DNA from: Lingula anatina | Lineage: Eukaryota > Brachiopoda > Lingulata > Lingulida > Lingulidae | Assembly: GCF_001039355.2 (NCBI RefSeq) | Contig: NW_019775478.1 | Span: 77,301-125,178 of the forward strand | Direction: 5' to 3' | Length of the DNA stretch: 47,878 nt | Shown: one piece after another, positions 34,733 through 45,260 of the stretch | How positions within the stretch are numbered: position 1 is the first letter of the stretch | Layout of the letters: the number at the start of each line of letters is the position of its first letter | The notes under the pieces: model-generated | Told to the model about the DNA's origin: nothing | The model's database searches: none | The model's input: only the letters and a program-made list of their open reading frames with translations | Made by a program: the position numbers and the translations under genes

Positions 34733-37700
34733 TTAAAATCGTCCTGATCTTTCTCTTGATCTACGGCGGTCCCGCCCACGACTTCCACTCCTACTTCTGT
34801 CTCTGTGTCTGTCACGATCTCGACTACGACTGCGCCTGTCCCCACGACCCCCTGGTGAGCGCGACCTTGAACGGGAGGACTGGTCAAAAGGAAGAGACCT
34901 GAAATAAAAAATAAAAGCATATAAGCCTATAAATCCAATCTTGTTGTCATAAGTATTAGTAACTAGTCACACTACAGATAACATTCAGTAGAAGACTTAC
35001 AAGCTATTCTTTACCAAAAGCTAGAGAAAAGCATTTCAAGCAATGTTTGACCTAAACAATTACCAAGTTACACATCATTTTAGATCATTCTTTGTAAGAA
35101 AAGTCTTCCTATCTAAATATTTGCAATTTTTTTCAGGAGATTGACCTTATGAGAATAAAAATAGTACATACTTTGCTGAACAAATCTTCTCCACCTCTCT
35201 GTTTCTACGCCGCCGCCTCCCGTACAGTTTCCGTCTCAACTCCCTAGAGATTGGTTTCAAATGCATGAAATTGCAGAAGCCCCCTCTAGTGCACTCCCTG
35301 AAATGTGTGAAATCTGTTGATTATTCCAGGCCATTAAATTTCTTGTGGACATAGCTGACCAATGTCAAAAGTCATCAAAAATTTATGCTTTGGATTTTAG
35401 GGCAACTTTTTTTGTCATTATCACTCGTCTACCTTTTCATCTACATTATCTTTGTCTTTTCTCTAAAAATATTTCTCCTCAGTATGCGTAAGAATAATCA
35501 CCTAATAAAATGGAAAACGGAAATTAGAGAGGAAAGGAAAGAGAAAAATAAAAACTGGATATGAAGCTCACTCACCCCATTTCATACTGTCTACAGCAAG
35601 CTTCACGGAAGTCTGTGACTGGTGAGAGTTCAGCTCGGACAGGCTGACCATTGAACCAGCGATTGTTCAGGTCTGCCACTGCTTTCTCTGCATCTTCTTC
35701 ACGACGAAACTAGAAAAATACAAGAAACAAATGCAAGTTTCCATAGGAATCTTGAATCAAGTTTATGTCATCGAAATGAATGAGAGAATTTTAATTCTGA
35801 GGGCACCTTACTAGTATACAATATTTCTTTCTAAAAACTCGAACCTTTTTTTACCAAAATTCACCCAATAGACAAAAACAAATGTACTACCACAATTTAA
35901 CCATAACTGATTATTTTCGTATTTTTAGAATAAAGTGACATTTGTGAAGTTGTCACAATAAGCCCATGACCCACCTTGACATAGACATTGCCTACTAAGT
36001 GGTCCCCTAGGTTGTCACATACATTCATTTCCTCAATTTCACCATACTGAAAGGTATCAAAAACATACTCTTTAAGCAAAACCCCAGCTACAAGTTCATG
36101 TAAAATAGTGGCAAAATAACTTTTCTGCCTATTGGAATCCTGTCAAAATCCAGTTCTACTGCTAAGTACAATGCAGCAATCACTGTGGTAGAAATCTAAC
36201 TTGTTTTTATCAAAACAACAAACACTTGTAGGGTTTTTTTTTTTTTCCTCACCATATTGTACACAACGGATAATTTTAAAATTTTCCAACTCCTAAATCG
36301 AACTTAAAACAACAGTCTTATTTTACAAAAGAAAATGTTAAATGCTCAAGAAATTTTCAAGTTCTCGGCATTTATAAAATCCTTATATCATACCTTATCC
36401 TCGACCTCTGTGAATACTTCATTAAAGAACTCATCGTAGTGTTCCTGTACTTCAACATCTGTGATACTGGCTGAAATGAATCAAGACAACCAGTAAGTCC
36501 AAGGAAAGGCAGGAATCTGGATACTTTCAATGTTCATATCAGACTCATTACTCACTTGGTGTAAATGTACAGATGTTTACTTGCTTACAGTCCAGATTAA
36601 ATTGTTTATTTTGCAGAATCATCCACATCTTCTACCGTGTGAAAGAATTTTGTATCTGCTTACAGATTCACTACTCAATAAACTGAGCAAAGTATTGAGA
36701 ATTAAAAGCCCAGATTGGTTCTTAAGTCTACACACTACTTACTATGTGAGCCATCAGCAGTCTGTGCTGTATTCTGTGGGTTATGATACAAATTCACCAG
36801 CAGGATTGTCTGATAAAAGAAAGGAAAACATGGCACCCATTAACTGACAATCACACAATCAATGCCATAAATACTGGTTGAACACGAGTCCTGTTGTTTA
36901 AAAAAATATAATTCTTTCATATATGCACCCGGGGATTCATTGGTCAAATCTACAAAGCAAGGCTCAAACCACTCTTCATATTTTTCAGAAGTATCTGCAT
37001 TCAAGGCACGACAATATTGGCTGTTGGGTCTAAGAACACCCTGCTAATGCACTTTTGGGGCCGGACATTCCCAGGTTTCATTGGTCAGATCTACAATATA
37101 AGGCTCACACAACTCTGACCAAAATGCAGTATCCACATTCAGAGCACGGGAAAGTCAAATTCAAGACCAGGCACATGGATAGAGCAACCCAGTGATCTTA
37201 ATATTGTTGGTGCACTTTCTTTTTCAAAATGTTTACTTAAATTGGCATTTTTTTTTTTTCAAATATTTTTTTCAAAGATCAAACCAAAAGGGAAATAAAA
37301 AAGAGCAATATCTGAACGAAATCTCAATGTATCCAAGAAAAATTTTAATTTCAGAGGTTTTAATGTGAAAAAAAAATTATAATAATAAATAAAATAAAGA
37401 AAAGATCAATGAATAACAAATAAAAAATCCTGTATAATTCATAAGGTTGACAGGGGAGAGGTCATTCTTCCCATACTGATCCATGTTCATGGCCTTCTCT
37501 TTGAGCAAGTCTGCATATGGACACTGCTTTTGAGGAGAGTATCTGCACAAGTACCTGTTGAAACAGAGAATACAGAACAAAGAGAGTTTGAGCTTCAAAG
37601 TTTGAACCTGGGGGACACTGCTGCTTCGTCTTTGTGACGTGAGGTGACAGGTTAACTTACAATACGGACCTGTGTCTGTATAAATAGAATGAATGGAAAA

Positions 37701-39238
37701 AGAAATTCTACAAAAAAATAACCTGCTTAATTGGTCATCCCGTTCTCATTCTACCAAAATTGTGTTCTGTGGGCTACAAATCAGAAGATTAAAGCTGTCA
37801 AAGAAATTATTGCATTAGTTGTCAATTTAACAAACGAAAAAATCAACAGGCATTTGATCCACCCACAATACCTTACTCCTGATTGTAGCAGGCCGCGGAG
37901 GACACAAGCGACTCCCTACTTATCAATTATGGTTACCTGGCTAAAAGTTGGCTTGTTATGCAACCGTGAACATCTTTCTCCATGGCGGCATGCGCCAATC
38001 TTGAAGTAAAAAGAGCAGTTTACTCTGGAATATAAAGAATACAGTTGTAGGACACTAGCCTGGAAAGTTTTAAACCTTTTTTTATGTAGGGAGTCTACAT
38101 GTCGTAACCCTGTGCATCGTGTGCACGATCTTGAGTGTGAGTTTACCTGACTGAAGGTTGGCTTGTTGTGTAACCTGGAACACCTTTCGCCGTGCTTGCA
38201 TGCCCCTATCTTGAAGTAAAACGAGCAGTTTACTCTACAAAATAATATTAAACTTTCAGTGATGATGTAGTCCACAGGACATAACATGTACAAACTGAGC
38301 TAAATCAATAACTACAGAAATCGAAAAAGACACTGCTCTTTTTTTTTTTTCTTTTAAAATTCTTAACTTGAGATTACATCTAAACCAGAATTTTAAGACA
38401 ACAAAAGTTGATATATAGTTTTTAAACATGAAATGTACAACTTTACTGCTTCAAAATCAACATTATTATTTTTTTCCACTAAAATGTGTTTTTGGAGTGC
38501 ATCTTACCATTTTGGTGACTACCTTTAACATGGAAATTATATTCAAAACAAATTACTTTTATAAGAGGTACTCAAAATGTGAAAGGTTATCAAATTTACT
38601 GCTTTATAAATGTCAGACAGGTTCTTCTTAAAAAAAAAAACATTCTTGAATAGAATAAAATCACCCAACTAAATGTTTGCTAATTGATAACCAACAAAAC
38701 AGCTGTATATCTTTGCCTCATTTTTTGCGATGGAGAAAAAATGTAAGAGCAAAAATGTAAATTTGTTTTGTAACTTCTACTAAAAAGAGAACTACACTTC
38801 ATGTTGAAAGAATGGACAATGAACACATCTCAGCAAAATCGATAACCGATACATTTTTCATTATTACAAAGCTTAATTATAACAAGTTCAAGGTCCAATA
38901 CTATCGGGACTTTAAGTCAAACACAAGCGTCTCCTTTTACAAATATGTGAAAATAAAGAAAACAATTAACTCTAACCATTCTGAAACACTCGTTACACTG
39001 ACATCAAGCAAAATTCCTCATACGAAAACCATGCCTTCTCCTTTGTGACCGACAAGTCGGCACAGGTAAAGGACAATTTCTACCAAAAATAAAGGTATTG
39101 CATAAGGCGACTTCTATTGCATTTAATGCTTTAAATTTTAAAGTGTCTATTATCTGTCTCTTTGTCATCCAAGGACACCAAGCATGCCACTTACTTGTCT
39201 TTTTCTGTGCCGAAAATGGAAGCAAGGTATTCCGCCAT
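34733..39238 (-). CDS. U2AF1: U2AF35, small subunit of the U2 auxiliary splicing factor, complete
   Basis: Exons in order: 39238-39195, then one of two alternatives (38234-38147 or 38024-37937), 36809-36743, 36470-36394, 36046-35975, 35709-35576, 35297-35172 and 34898-34733, giving 257 residues with one alternative (human protein: 240). U2AF35 recognises the 3' splice-site AG and pairs with U2AF65. The N-terminus [15 protein letters not shown] matches the human start. Zinc finger 1 (C-x8-C-x5-C-x3-H) is in the alternative exon; next come the UHM/RRM ([66 protein letters not shown]), zinc finger 2 ([20 protein letters not shown]) and an RS tail ending in RSRERSGRF. The linker [17 protein letters not shown] before the RS tail is not in the human protein. 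The gene is head-to-head with PEN-2. Confidence 0.96.
36926..37152. repeat. Diverged tandem duplication in a U2AF1 intron
   Basis: Two segments (about 36926-37012 and 37064-37152) share the order GATTCATTGGTCAAATCTACA / TTTCATTGGTCAGATCTACA, AAGGCTCA, then GTATCTGCATTCAAGGCACG / GTATCCACATTCAGAGCACG. They are old direct repeats between the zinc-finger exons and the exon at 36809-36743, with no coding signal. Confidence 0.65.
37460..37554 (-). other. Candidate unrecognised alternative exon in U2AF1
   Basis: A strong acceptor (pyrimidine-rich tract ending TTTCAACAG) precedes base 37554. Reading on from the phase left by exon 1 (AA plus G) gives an open, hydrophilic stretch of about 40 codons: [20 protein letters not shown] followed by [17 protein letters not shown]. 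It is not similar to U2AF35 in any part I know and has no zinc-finger histidine. I find no good donor in a phase that joins the next exon. It may be a poison or terminal exon, or chance. Confidence 0.3.
37937..38024 (-). CDS. U2AF1: U2AF1 zinc finger 1 exon, alternative copy 2b
   Basis: 88 bases with acceptor ATTCCAG and donor CAG|GTAACC. It encodes a complete CCCH finger running from [16 protein letters not shown] to HNKPTFSQ. It is protein-identical to copy 2a except Arg where 2a has Lys right after the second zinc Cys, while many third-codon bases differ. The serine equivalent to human Ser34 is kept. It is separated from copy 2a by a 122-base intron. Confidence 0.9.
38147..38234 (-). CDS. 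U2AF1: U2AF1 zinc finger 1 exon, alternative copy 2a
   Basis: 88 bases with acceptor TTTTGTAG and donor CAG|GTAAAC. It encodes the CCCH finger with Lys after the second Cys (GACKHGE). It starts with A completing the AA left by exon 1 and ends on a codon boundary, exactly as copy 2b does. Either copy can therefore be used alone, but not both. Confidence 0.9.
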
Positions 39239-39851
39239 TTTACCAAGCTTCCAATACAAATCTCGCTTTTTCTCGTTGAAATTAATGCCATTATGAAGAT
39301 TTTAGAAAATTAACTGGAAAATTAAGAAACACTGCAAAAAAATCTAAATCGGATTTTTTTTTGTATTTTGATCTTAAATTATTACATTAAATAAGTTTGC
39401 TTATTTTCGTTAAAATAACATGGGTAAGCACAATTCGATGACGTACTTCACACTACACACGGAAGCACAAGGTGGAAGTGTTAGTCAGGCTTCTTAAATT
39501 TTACTTATCGATAGTACTGTTCGTAGAAACTATTAAAAGCCACGTTCAATTCTAAGTAGAAGTCCAGTAAGGTAGGATACCTTGTAAGGTTTGTTAAAAT
39601 AGCTGAGCACTAAGCTGGCTTATTGGTGGAAATCAAATTATACTTCATGAAAGACATTTTTGTGAGACTGATACTGCTGTATTTTTTACTTACTGGGAGT
39701 TTCTAATAGTATACTGTCCACGGAAATTTCATGCTGTGTGTATGTTCATTTTATCTTCGTGTTAAGTTGTTAATTAGATGACATTGTTACTCATTGTGTG
39801 ACAAATCAAGGGTTTATGCATATTAATGCTATTCCATTATCCTAGGGAAAT
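39239..39851. promoter_or_regulatory. Shared divergent promoter region of U2AF1 and PEN-2
   Basis: Only 613 bases separate the two start codons, which point away from each other, so both transcripts must start here or overlap. I see no TATA box with clear spacing. The stretch holds nothing else recognisable. Inference: bidirectional promoter. Confidence 0.65.
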
Positions 39852-40628
39852 ATGGATCTCCAGAAAATGAAGGTAGAGGACAAAGTAGAGCTTTGCAAAA
39901 AATACTTCTATGGTAAGACAACAAGACCTGTTCCAAGTCAGAGACTCTCTCTCGAATACAACCATTAAAGTATAGAATGATATTACAGTGGAATATTACT
40001 AGTATTTTAAATATTGAATGGGGTCAGAATGAAAGTTTTTAATCAGTTAGGCTGTATTCCGAGAGCTTTTAGATCGATCTATCCCTGCGGGGAGTCTCAC
40101 TAGATTATTGTCAGATAATCCGGCTTAAATGTCCGTCCCGCCTACTACAAGCTGTAAGGCGGTAATTAACTTTCGTGTCCGCTCGGCTGACAGCTATTTA
40201 GCGTGAACCCCCAGGGAGTTAGGTCGATCTAAAATAGATCGATCTAATCTCTGGAAATGGGGTCTTAGACTAAAGAGATAAGCCAGAGAAAATTGCTTAT
40301 GTTACTTAAATTCATTTTGAAGATGGCAGTCATAATCTATAATATAGATATTAATCATTGGTTAGTAAAACATTCACTTATAAATCTTGATATTTTACAT
40401 AGATCTCTAATTAAAGACCCTTTTATTTATTTTGTCATGTAAATGTATGTTGTAGACCATGGTATATGAATATAAATTTATGTTATTGTGTTGCAGGTGG
40501 TTTTGCACTCCTTCCTTTCCTGTGGGTGGTCAATTTTGTGTGGTTTTTCAAAGAGGCCTTTATCAAACAACACTATGAACAACAGCAACAGATAAGATCA
40601 TGTAAGCATATTCCTTCTCTCCCCCCCT

Positions 40629-40691
<63 letters not shown>

Positions 40692-40938
40692 ACACTTCAA
40701 TACATTTGGACACTCAAATAGCTAACATAGTTACTCAAGTAAATGTCCTCTGTCACTCATGCATATTATTGTCATTATTTTCTTCCTTGTTATTTCAGAC
40801 GTAATAAAATCATTAATAGGAGCAATAATATGGACAGCTATCTTCATTACCTGGGTGACATTGTTTCAGCTATACAGAGCTAGCTGGGGAGCCACAGCTG
40901 ACTACATATCATTTATAATACCAAGAGGAATAGCCTAA
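39852..40938 (+). CDS. PSENEN: PEN-2, gamma-secretase subunit, complete
   Basis: Three exons (39852-39912, 40497-40601, 40799-40938) give 101 residues, the family length. PEN-2 is the smallest gamma-secretase subunit. It is needed for presenilin endoproteolysis and activity, so for Notch and APP cleavage, in ER-to-surface membranes. Family strings are clear: [20 protein letters not shown] with WFFKEAF (N-terminal hydrophobic hairpin), then [30 protein letters not shown] and the end IIPRGIA, which parallel human KYYLGGFAFLPFLW, IFQIYRPRWGALGDYLSF and the conserved C-terminal tail required for complex assembly. Start ATG follows GGGAAAT. The first intron is 584 bases and includes an inverted-repeat segment. 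Confidence 0.97.
40058..40253. repeat. Inverted-repeat segment in PEN-2 intron 1
   Basis: GAGCTTTTAGATCGATCTAT near 40060 is mirrored by TTAGGTCGATCTAAAATAGATCGATCTAA at about 40219-40247. ATCGATC-type palindromes lie at both ends of about 190 bases of more G/C-rich sequence. It is possibly a small non-autonomous element, with weak borders. Confidence 0.45.
40631..40696. repeat. (CT)n-(CA)n compound microsatellite in PEN-2 intron 2
   Basis: About 14 CT units followed by about 15 CA units with one CAAACA interruption. Confidence 0.9.
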
Positions 40939-42155
40939 ATATCACCATAAGATGGCTCCATTCATAATATATTGGGTACTTAAATACAACTTTTTGAGAA
41001 GTTTCTATACTTCTACTGAGGTGGGTCACACCTACAAGTTTGTACCTAAAACAGCTTTGTGCTGCTGCAAACAAAGGGGCAATGACTCTATCTTGGGGCA
41101 CAAAACAGAGCTGGTTCTGTTGATCTGACTTAAAAGTTGTCCCATGTACAATTGGCCCTCTGCTGGTGCAGAGGGAAAACCATATGCTGTGAAATAATGA
41201 GAACAGCATCTGTAGTATCTAAGCTATGTGTTCAACACTGCAGTATTGGAATGTGGGAAAAGATTAAGGGATGTATACACTGTATATGTGTGCTGCATAA
41301 AAAAATACCAAAGGGGCTAAAAGGTTGAATGTGTTTCAGTTCAATGTATTAGTTAACCCCTTCACCGTACATGACATACATGTAGAGTGTTAAAGTTTCT
41401 GACACTGAACTGACTTGAACTTTCTTCAAAACTTTGATTTAGAACATGTTATAGTATATTTTATACATGAATATATGTGTTCCAGTGTATGTAATTTTGT
41501 CAGTGAATTTTCAATAAACATTAATGATCTTTAGAGAAAATGGCAGTTTTCTGATGAAATAATTAATGTCTCCTTTTTCTGAAGAAATTATCAATGTCAC
41601 CTGTACTCTATGTTGTAGAGGAAAATGATAATTCCACATTTTTTAAGATCACCCATAGATATGTTACATTCATTTTCTTGAATACCTTGAATATCACACA
41701 CATACACACTATGGGACTAAACAAACATTTATTATATTACTGTTTTATATGTATATATAAATTATCATGGAGTTATATTAGGCAAAAACCGCCACAGAAT
41801 CTTAATCTGATTATATATCTTCAATAAATAAAATAGCAGTTAAAAGTTTTATTTACATCCTTGTGCAAGGCAGCTCATCGTGTCTGGCTCAATCGTATTT
41901 CATTGTACGCACAAAACAATAACCAAAAAATATTTTGACGAGAAGTGAGTTAAACGAATGGTCAGACTTCACATAAACTTTTTATCACAATTACAAATAT
42001 AAGTTTCAAGTACAATTTTTTACATAAATATTATGACAGCTCACAGCTGTTTAAACCTATTTGACAAACGTTCCAGCATGTTTTTTTTCTATGTCGAATT
42101 AAGTAAAGTCAAAACTGAAATAATATTAACAAAGTATAAATCATCGCTACTAGCA
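40939..42155. other. PEN-2 3' region and intergenic DNA
   Basis: No coding exon. A canonical AATAAA at 41513-41518, about 575 bases after the stop, is the likely PEN-2 poly(A) signal. A second occurs near 41823. The end of the minus-strand unknown gene follows. Confidence 0.5.
41513..41518 (+). terminator. PSENEN: Candidate poly(A) signal of PEN-2
   Basis: AATAAA in the sense orientation about 575 bases after the stop codon. Confidence 0.55.
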
Positions 42156-42160
42156 TTAAC

Positions 42161-43683
42161 TTATAATGTAGCTTCTTCTTCCATGTTTGTTAGTGTACAG
42201 GTTTCTAGACGGCCATACAAACGATTCTCCAGTCTCGGTGCTCGTTCCCATCCGAGAGCCTCGGTACGCCATACTAAAACGTGAAAGAATTTAGAATATA
42301 GTACCACAGTGACATCAGCAGGGACTAAAAACAAGAGCCCTTAAGCTTTCTACTTCGATCCCGTGCGGTCTCAATACCTCTATCGACGCTCGTTGACGAT
42401 CACTTTTAAAAATTATTGTCGAAATTTTATTTATTTTTTTCATTTGAGAACTCCCTGTTCTTATTCTTACATGTTTTTGTCGTTTTTCAAATGATGGATA
42501 AAAATTTAAGCTAAGGCTGTTTATGATGACTACGTTATAACCGTACCTCAACCCAACGCTGTCTTGCTCAAACATCTTTTTACGCACGTATCTCGGAACA
42601 AGGAAATAGGAAATCTTGGACGGCATCTTTAGCATGGCTAACGGGTTACTGTAGTCTATCATGGAGCGAGTCAACATTTTTCGCGGTCTACCGATCTACA
42701 AGAAAAAATGACATAATGATCGTGAAGGTTTAAGATTGAAGGTTTAAGATCAAGTGCCACTTAATACAGAATTCTAACTTATCTTTAACCCGAGTTTTCA
42801 AAAAGAACTAGACAACAATATTTCACTTTGAATTTTGAAAGTATATGGGACCCGTGTCGCATATATAATCTGTGGACTCTGATACTACCAACAGAAAAGA
42901 AATGTCTTCCCTCTCTGTCACAACTAGACGAGCTTCTTATGTATAGATATTAATATCTTTTAATTTAAAAGTAAAATTGGCTGAAAGAGAGTATAGATCC
43001 ATTCAAATTACACGTAACAAATGAGCATAGAAAAAATTACACAAAAAAAAAATCACATGAAAAGATTAAAAAAATAAGTAAAGACAAACATACAAATAAA
43101 TATAAATTTTAAGAAAGAAATCTACCATGCTAGCCCCGACATAATCACTGGTATTTATGTATCTTATCTCCTTAAGATTTTGAACCCTGTCTTCATAGAT
43201 GTTCCTCGCCACCTCAGGCCCGAAATATGAATACGTATCTTTATGAAGTGACAGGTGACGACAGCGGTTGTCACAGTTTTCACGGTCTGTCGCAGTTGGT
43301 ATTATCTGCAAAAAATTAATTACAATTAAGCTAAGATAAGTAGTTTTTTTATTTGTTTGGTTTCCAGGGAGTTTCAAAAGCGGTGCACATGCACATCCTG
43401 TACCCAATACATAGCCTACGTGTGCTTTTATTGTTTTTCTATATTAACCCTAACTGGTGATCACCTCTGTGAACCTGATATAGACCCATGTATATACTTA
43501 CCATGAAACAATTCAGACAACATTAAAACTGACTGAAAAAGGTAATCTTGACAAAATTCAATAGTTCAAATATCTTTATCAAGTTATCGTCGAATTTTCC
43601 CTTTTTTTTTTTTGCTACCAACGTAAAAATCTGTAGGTTTTTCTAACAAACACCCAAATAGACTTTTAATACGTCGATTTTAA

Positions 43684-43738
<55 letters not shown>

Positions 43739-43987
43739 ATATTGATATATTTTATAAGAGTAAATGATCACGAACATTAGCAATAATTAAAGAACAAATT
43801 CAAATATGTGGAAAAGAAAATTCACCTGTGCAGGAGATGGCGGTGGACAATATCGCGTTGGTCTGTAGTTAGCTGGACAAGACATGTAGTCATGCTTGTA
43901 CGATGTGTAAGGCTTGAAATAGTCATTGCCAAATGTCACACCGCTACTCAGTTGCATAGCTTTCTTATTACTGTGTTTGGAGGCCAT
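42161..43987 (-). CDS. Unrecognised basic protein, four exons, last junction uncertain
   Basis: Exons 43987-43826 (54 codons, start MASKHSNKKAMQLSSGVTFG), 43305-43126 (60 codons, IIPTATDRENCDNRCR...) and 42695 to about 42547 (about 50 codons, IGRPRKMLTRSMIDYSNPLA...) have good splice sites and matching phase. They read as a continuous basic, Tyr- and Pro-containing protein with no signal peptide or membrane segment. A fourth exon starts at 42273 after TTTTAG. Read from phase 1 it gives WRTEALGWERAPRLENRLYG and ends EEEATL at TAA 42161, which looks protein-like. The best exon 3 donor (GAG|GTACGG after 42547) is phase 2 and leads to another frame ending at 42156; a weaker donor after 42542 fits phase 1. 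The full protein is about 200-210 residues. The composition resembles small microtubule-associated sperm or ciliary proteins, but I do not recognise the family. Confidence 0.6.
43680..43741. repeat. (AAAT)n microsatellite in intron 1 of the unrecognised gene
   Basis: About 15 AAAT units in tandem. Confidence 0.95.
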
Positions 43988-45245
43988 TTCTCTCTTGTCC
44001 AAGCAGTTGCAACTATGGAGACATAGGGTGCTATCACCTCTATCATGACGTCACAGTGGGTTCCAAGGTGACATCAGTTATACGCTTTTAATTGTGACGT
44101 CAAATCTGAAAAGCGATATTATTGGTCTTTTTTCATGGTCTCCCCCTTCCCCCTCCCTCTTAACATCAAGCAACATAGTTTAATTTTGGTTTAATGAACA
44201 TTTAATAAAATTATTGGACCTGACAGCATGTGACGAAAAGAAGGAATAACTTCATATTTTTATTTTTGGAAAATATTCATTGCAATGCCATAAAGTTCTA
44301 AATGAAAGAAAGAAAAATCCCCATGAGGGAATGTGACAGTTGAGACAAAAACTGCGTGAGCCATGGGTTGAGACGAGAGGCCCGCATTCCATGCTTTGTT
44401 CCTTGTGGTTTCTTTTTGAATCTCAAACTTGAACTTTTATAAATAGCAACGTAAAAATTGATGCATTCTACTCATATCAATCATAAATATAATGGTGTTG
44501 CCAATATAAAAGCTATTTACAATGTTTTTTGCTTTTTATGAGTTGGTATTCAAATTAAGGAACTAGTCACATTGTTACTGCTTCTGCCATTTTCAAACAA
44601 GTATGCTGCATTTTGTGGGAACTCGTCAATTATATCAATTCGTATGAGCAAACTGCCACAGAGATGTGATATTTGATAAGGTGAGATAAATAGTGGTAAT
44701 TTCTTTTATAACTGTAATGGCAGTACTTGTAGAAACTTTCAGACATGTTGAAAACATTGCAACGTATGTAGTAACTTTTAAATTTATCTAGTTATCTTGA
44801 TTTGATCATTGACTGTCAGACTGTAGTGTTTTGAGTATGATGCTAGCATTATGTACAATATACCGTAAATGTGTAGAGTAGTCAAATTTACAGACGTAAT
44901 CTTTAATTTTTTTTAAATTTTCTTTTATTATAATCGTTTAAAATATGTGCTTGCACAAGAATGAATATTTAAAACATGAAAAGGTGGGGGTCTTCGACAT
45001 TTGTAAATTTAAATAGAAGTTTAAATAACAAAATGTTAGAAGGTGTGTATTCTTTCTACATGTAATTATCTAATAATCATGATTGACAAAGTACATACAT
45101 TTTCATGCCATTACATTTGTAATTATATGTTATTTCCATGTACCATAGATTTAATCATAATTTAAATGTAATAAGTACTAGTACTTTATATTTTGTGTGT
45201 TTTGAAGGTCTTGTTGAACTGCTGACCAATTGATACAGAGTACTA
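43988..45245. promoter_or_regulatory. Divergent intergenic region upstream of the unknown gene and TMEM218
   Basis: About 1.27 kb between two outward-facing start codons. It is A/T-rich, with no coding exon and no clear motif that I can support. It must contain both promoters and 5' untranslated sequence. Confidence 0.45.
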
Positions 45246-45260
45246 ATGCATCCAGCCTAG
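45246..45260 (+). other. Four-codon upstream ORF abutting the TMEM218 start
   Basis: ATG-CAT-CCA-GCC-TAG ends at the base just before the TMEM218 ATG (45261). If transcribed, it would be a minimal uORF in the same frame as the main start, with zero spacing. Confidence 0.6.

Noticed and set aside
34705-34920. Minus-strand frame read as a Val/Thr/Glu-rich protein
   Set aside because: It is the wrong frame of the U2AF1 RS-tail exon, which reads as SR/RD repeats in the correct phase.
37916-38293. Single 125-codon minus-strand frame joining both zinc-finger copies, as if one protein had two adjacent fingers
   Set aside because: The spacer between the copies has canonical donor and acceptor sites at the exact exon ends and non-protein-like sequence. 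Two separate exons explain it better.
39004-39291. 95-codon minus-strand frame around the U2AF1 start
   Set aside because: It is in a different frame from [10 protein letters not shown] and is an overlap shadow of exon 1 and its intron.
40466-40804. 112-codon continuous frame covering PEN-2 exon 2
   Set aside because: Only the part up to 40601 is PEN-2. The rest is intron, encoding Ser/Leu and Thr/His runs from the CT and CA microsatellite.
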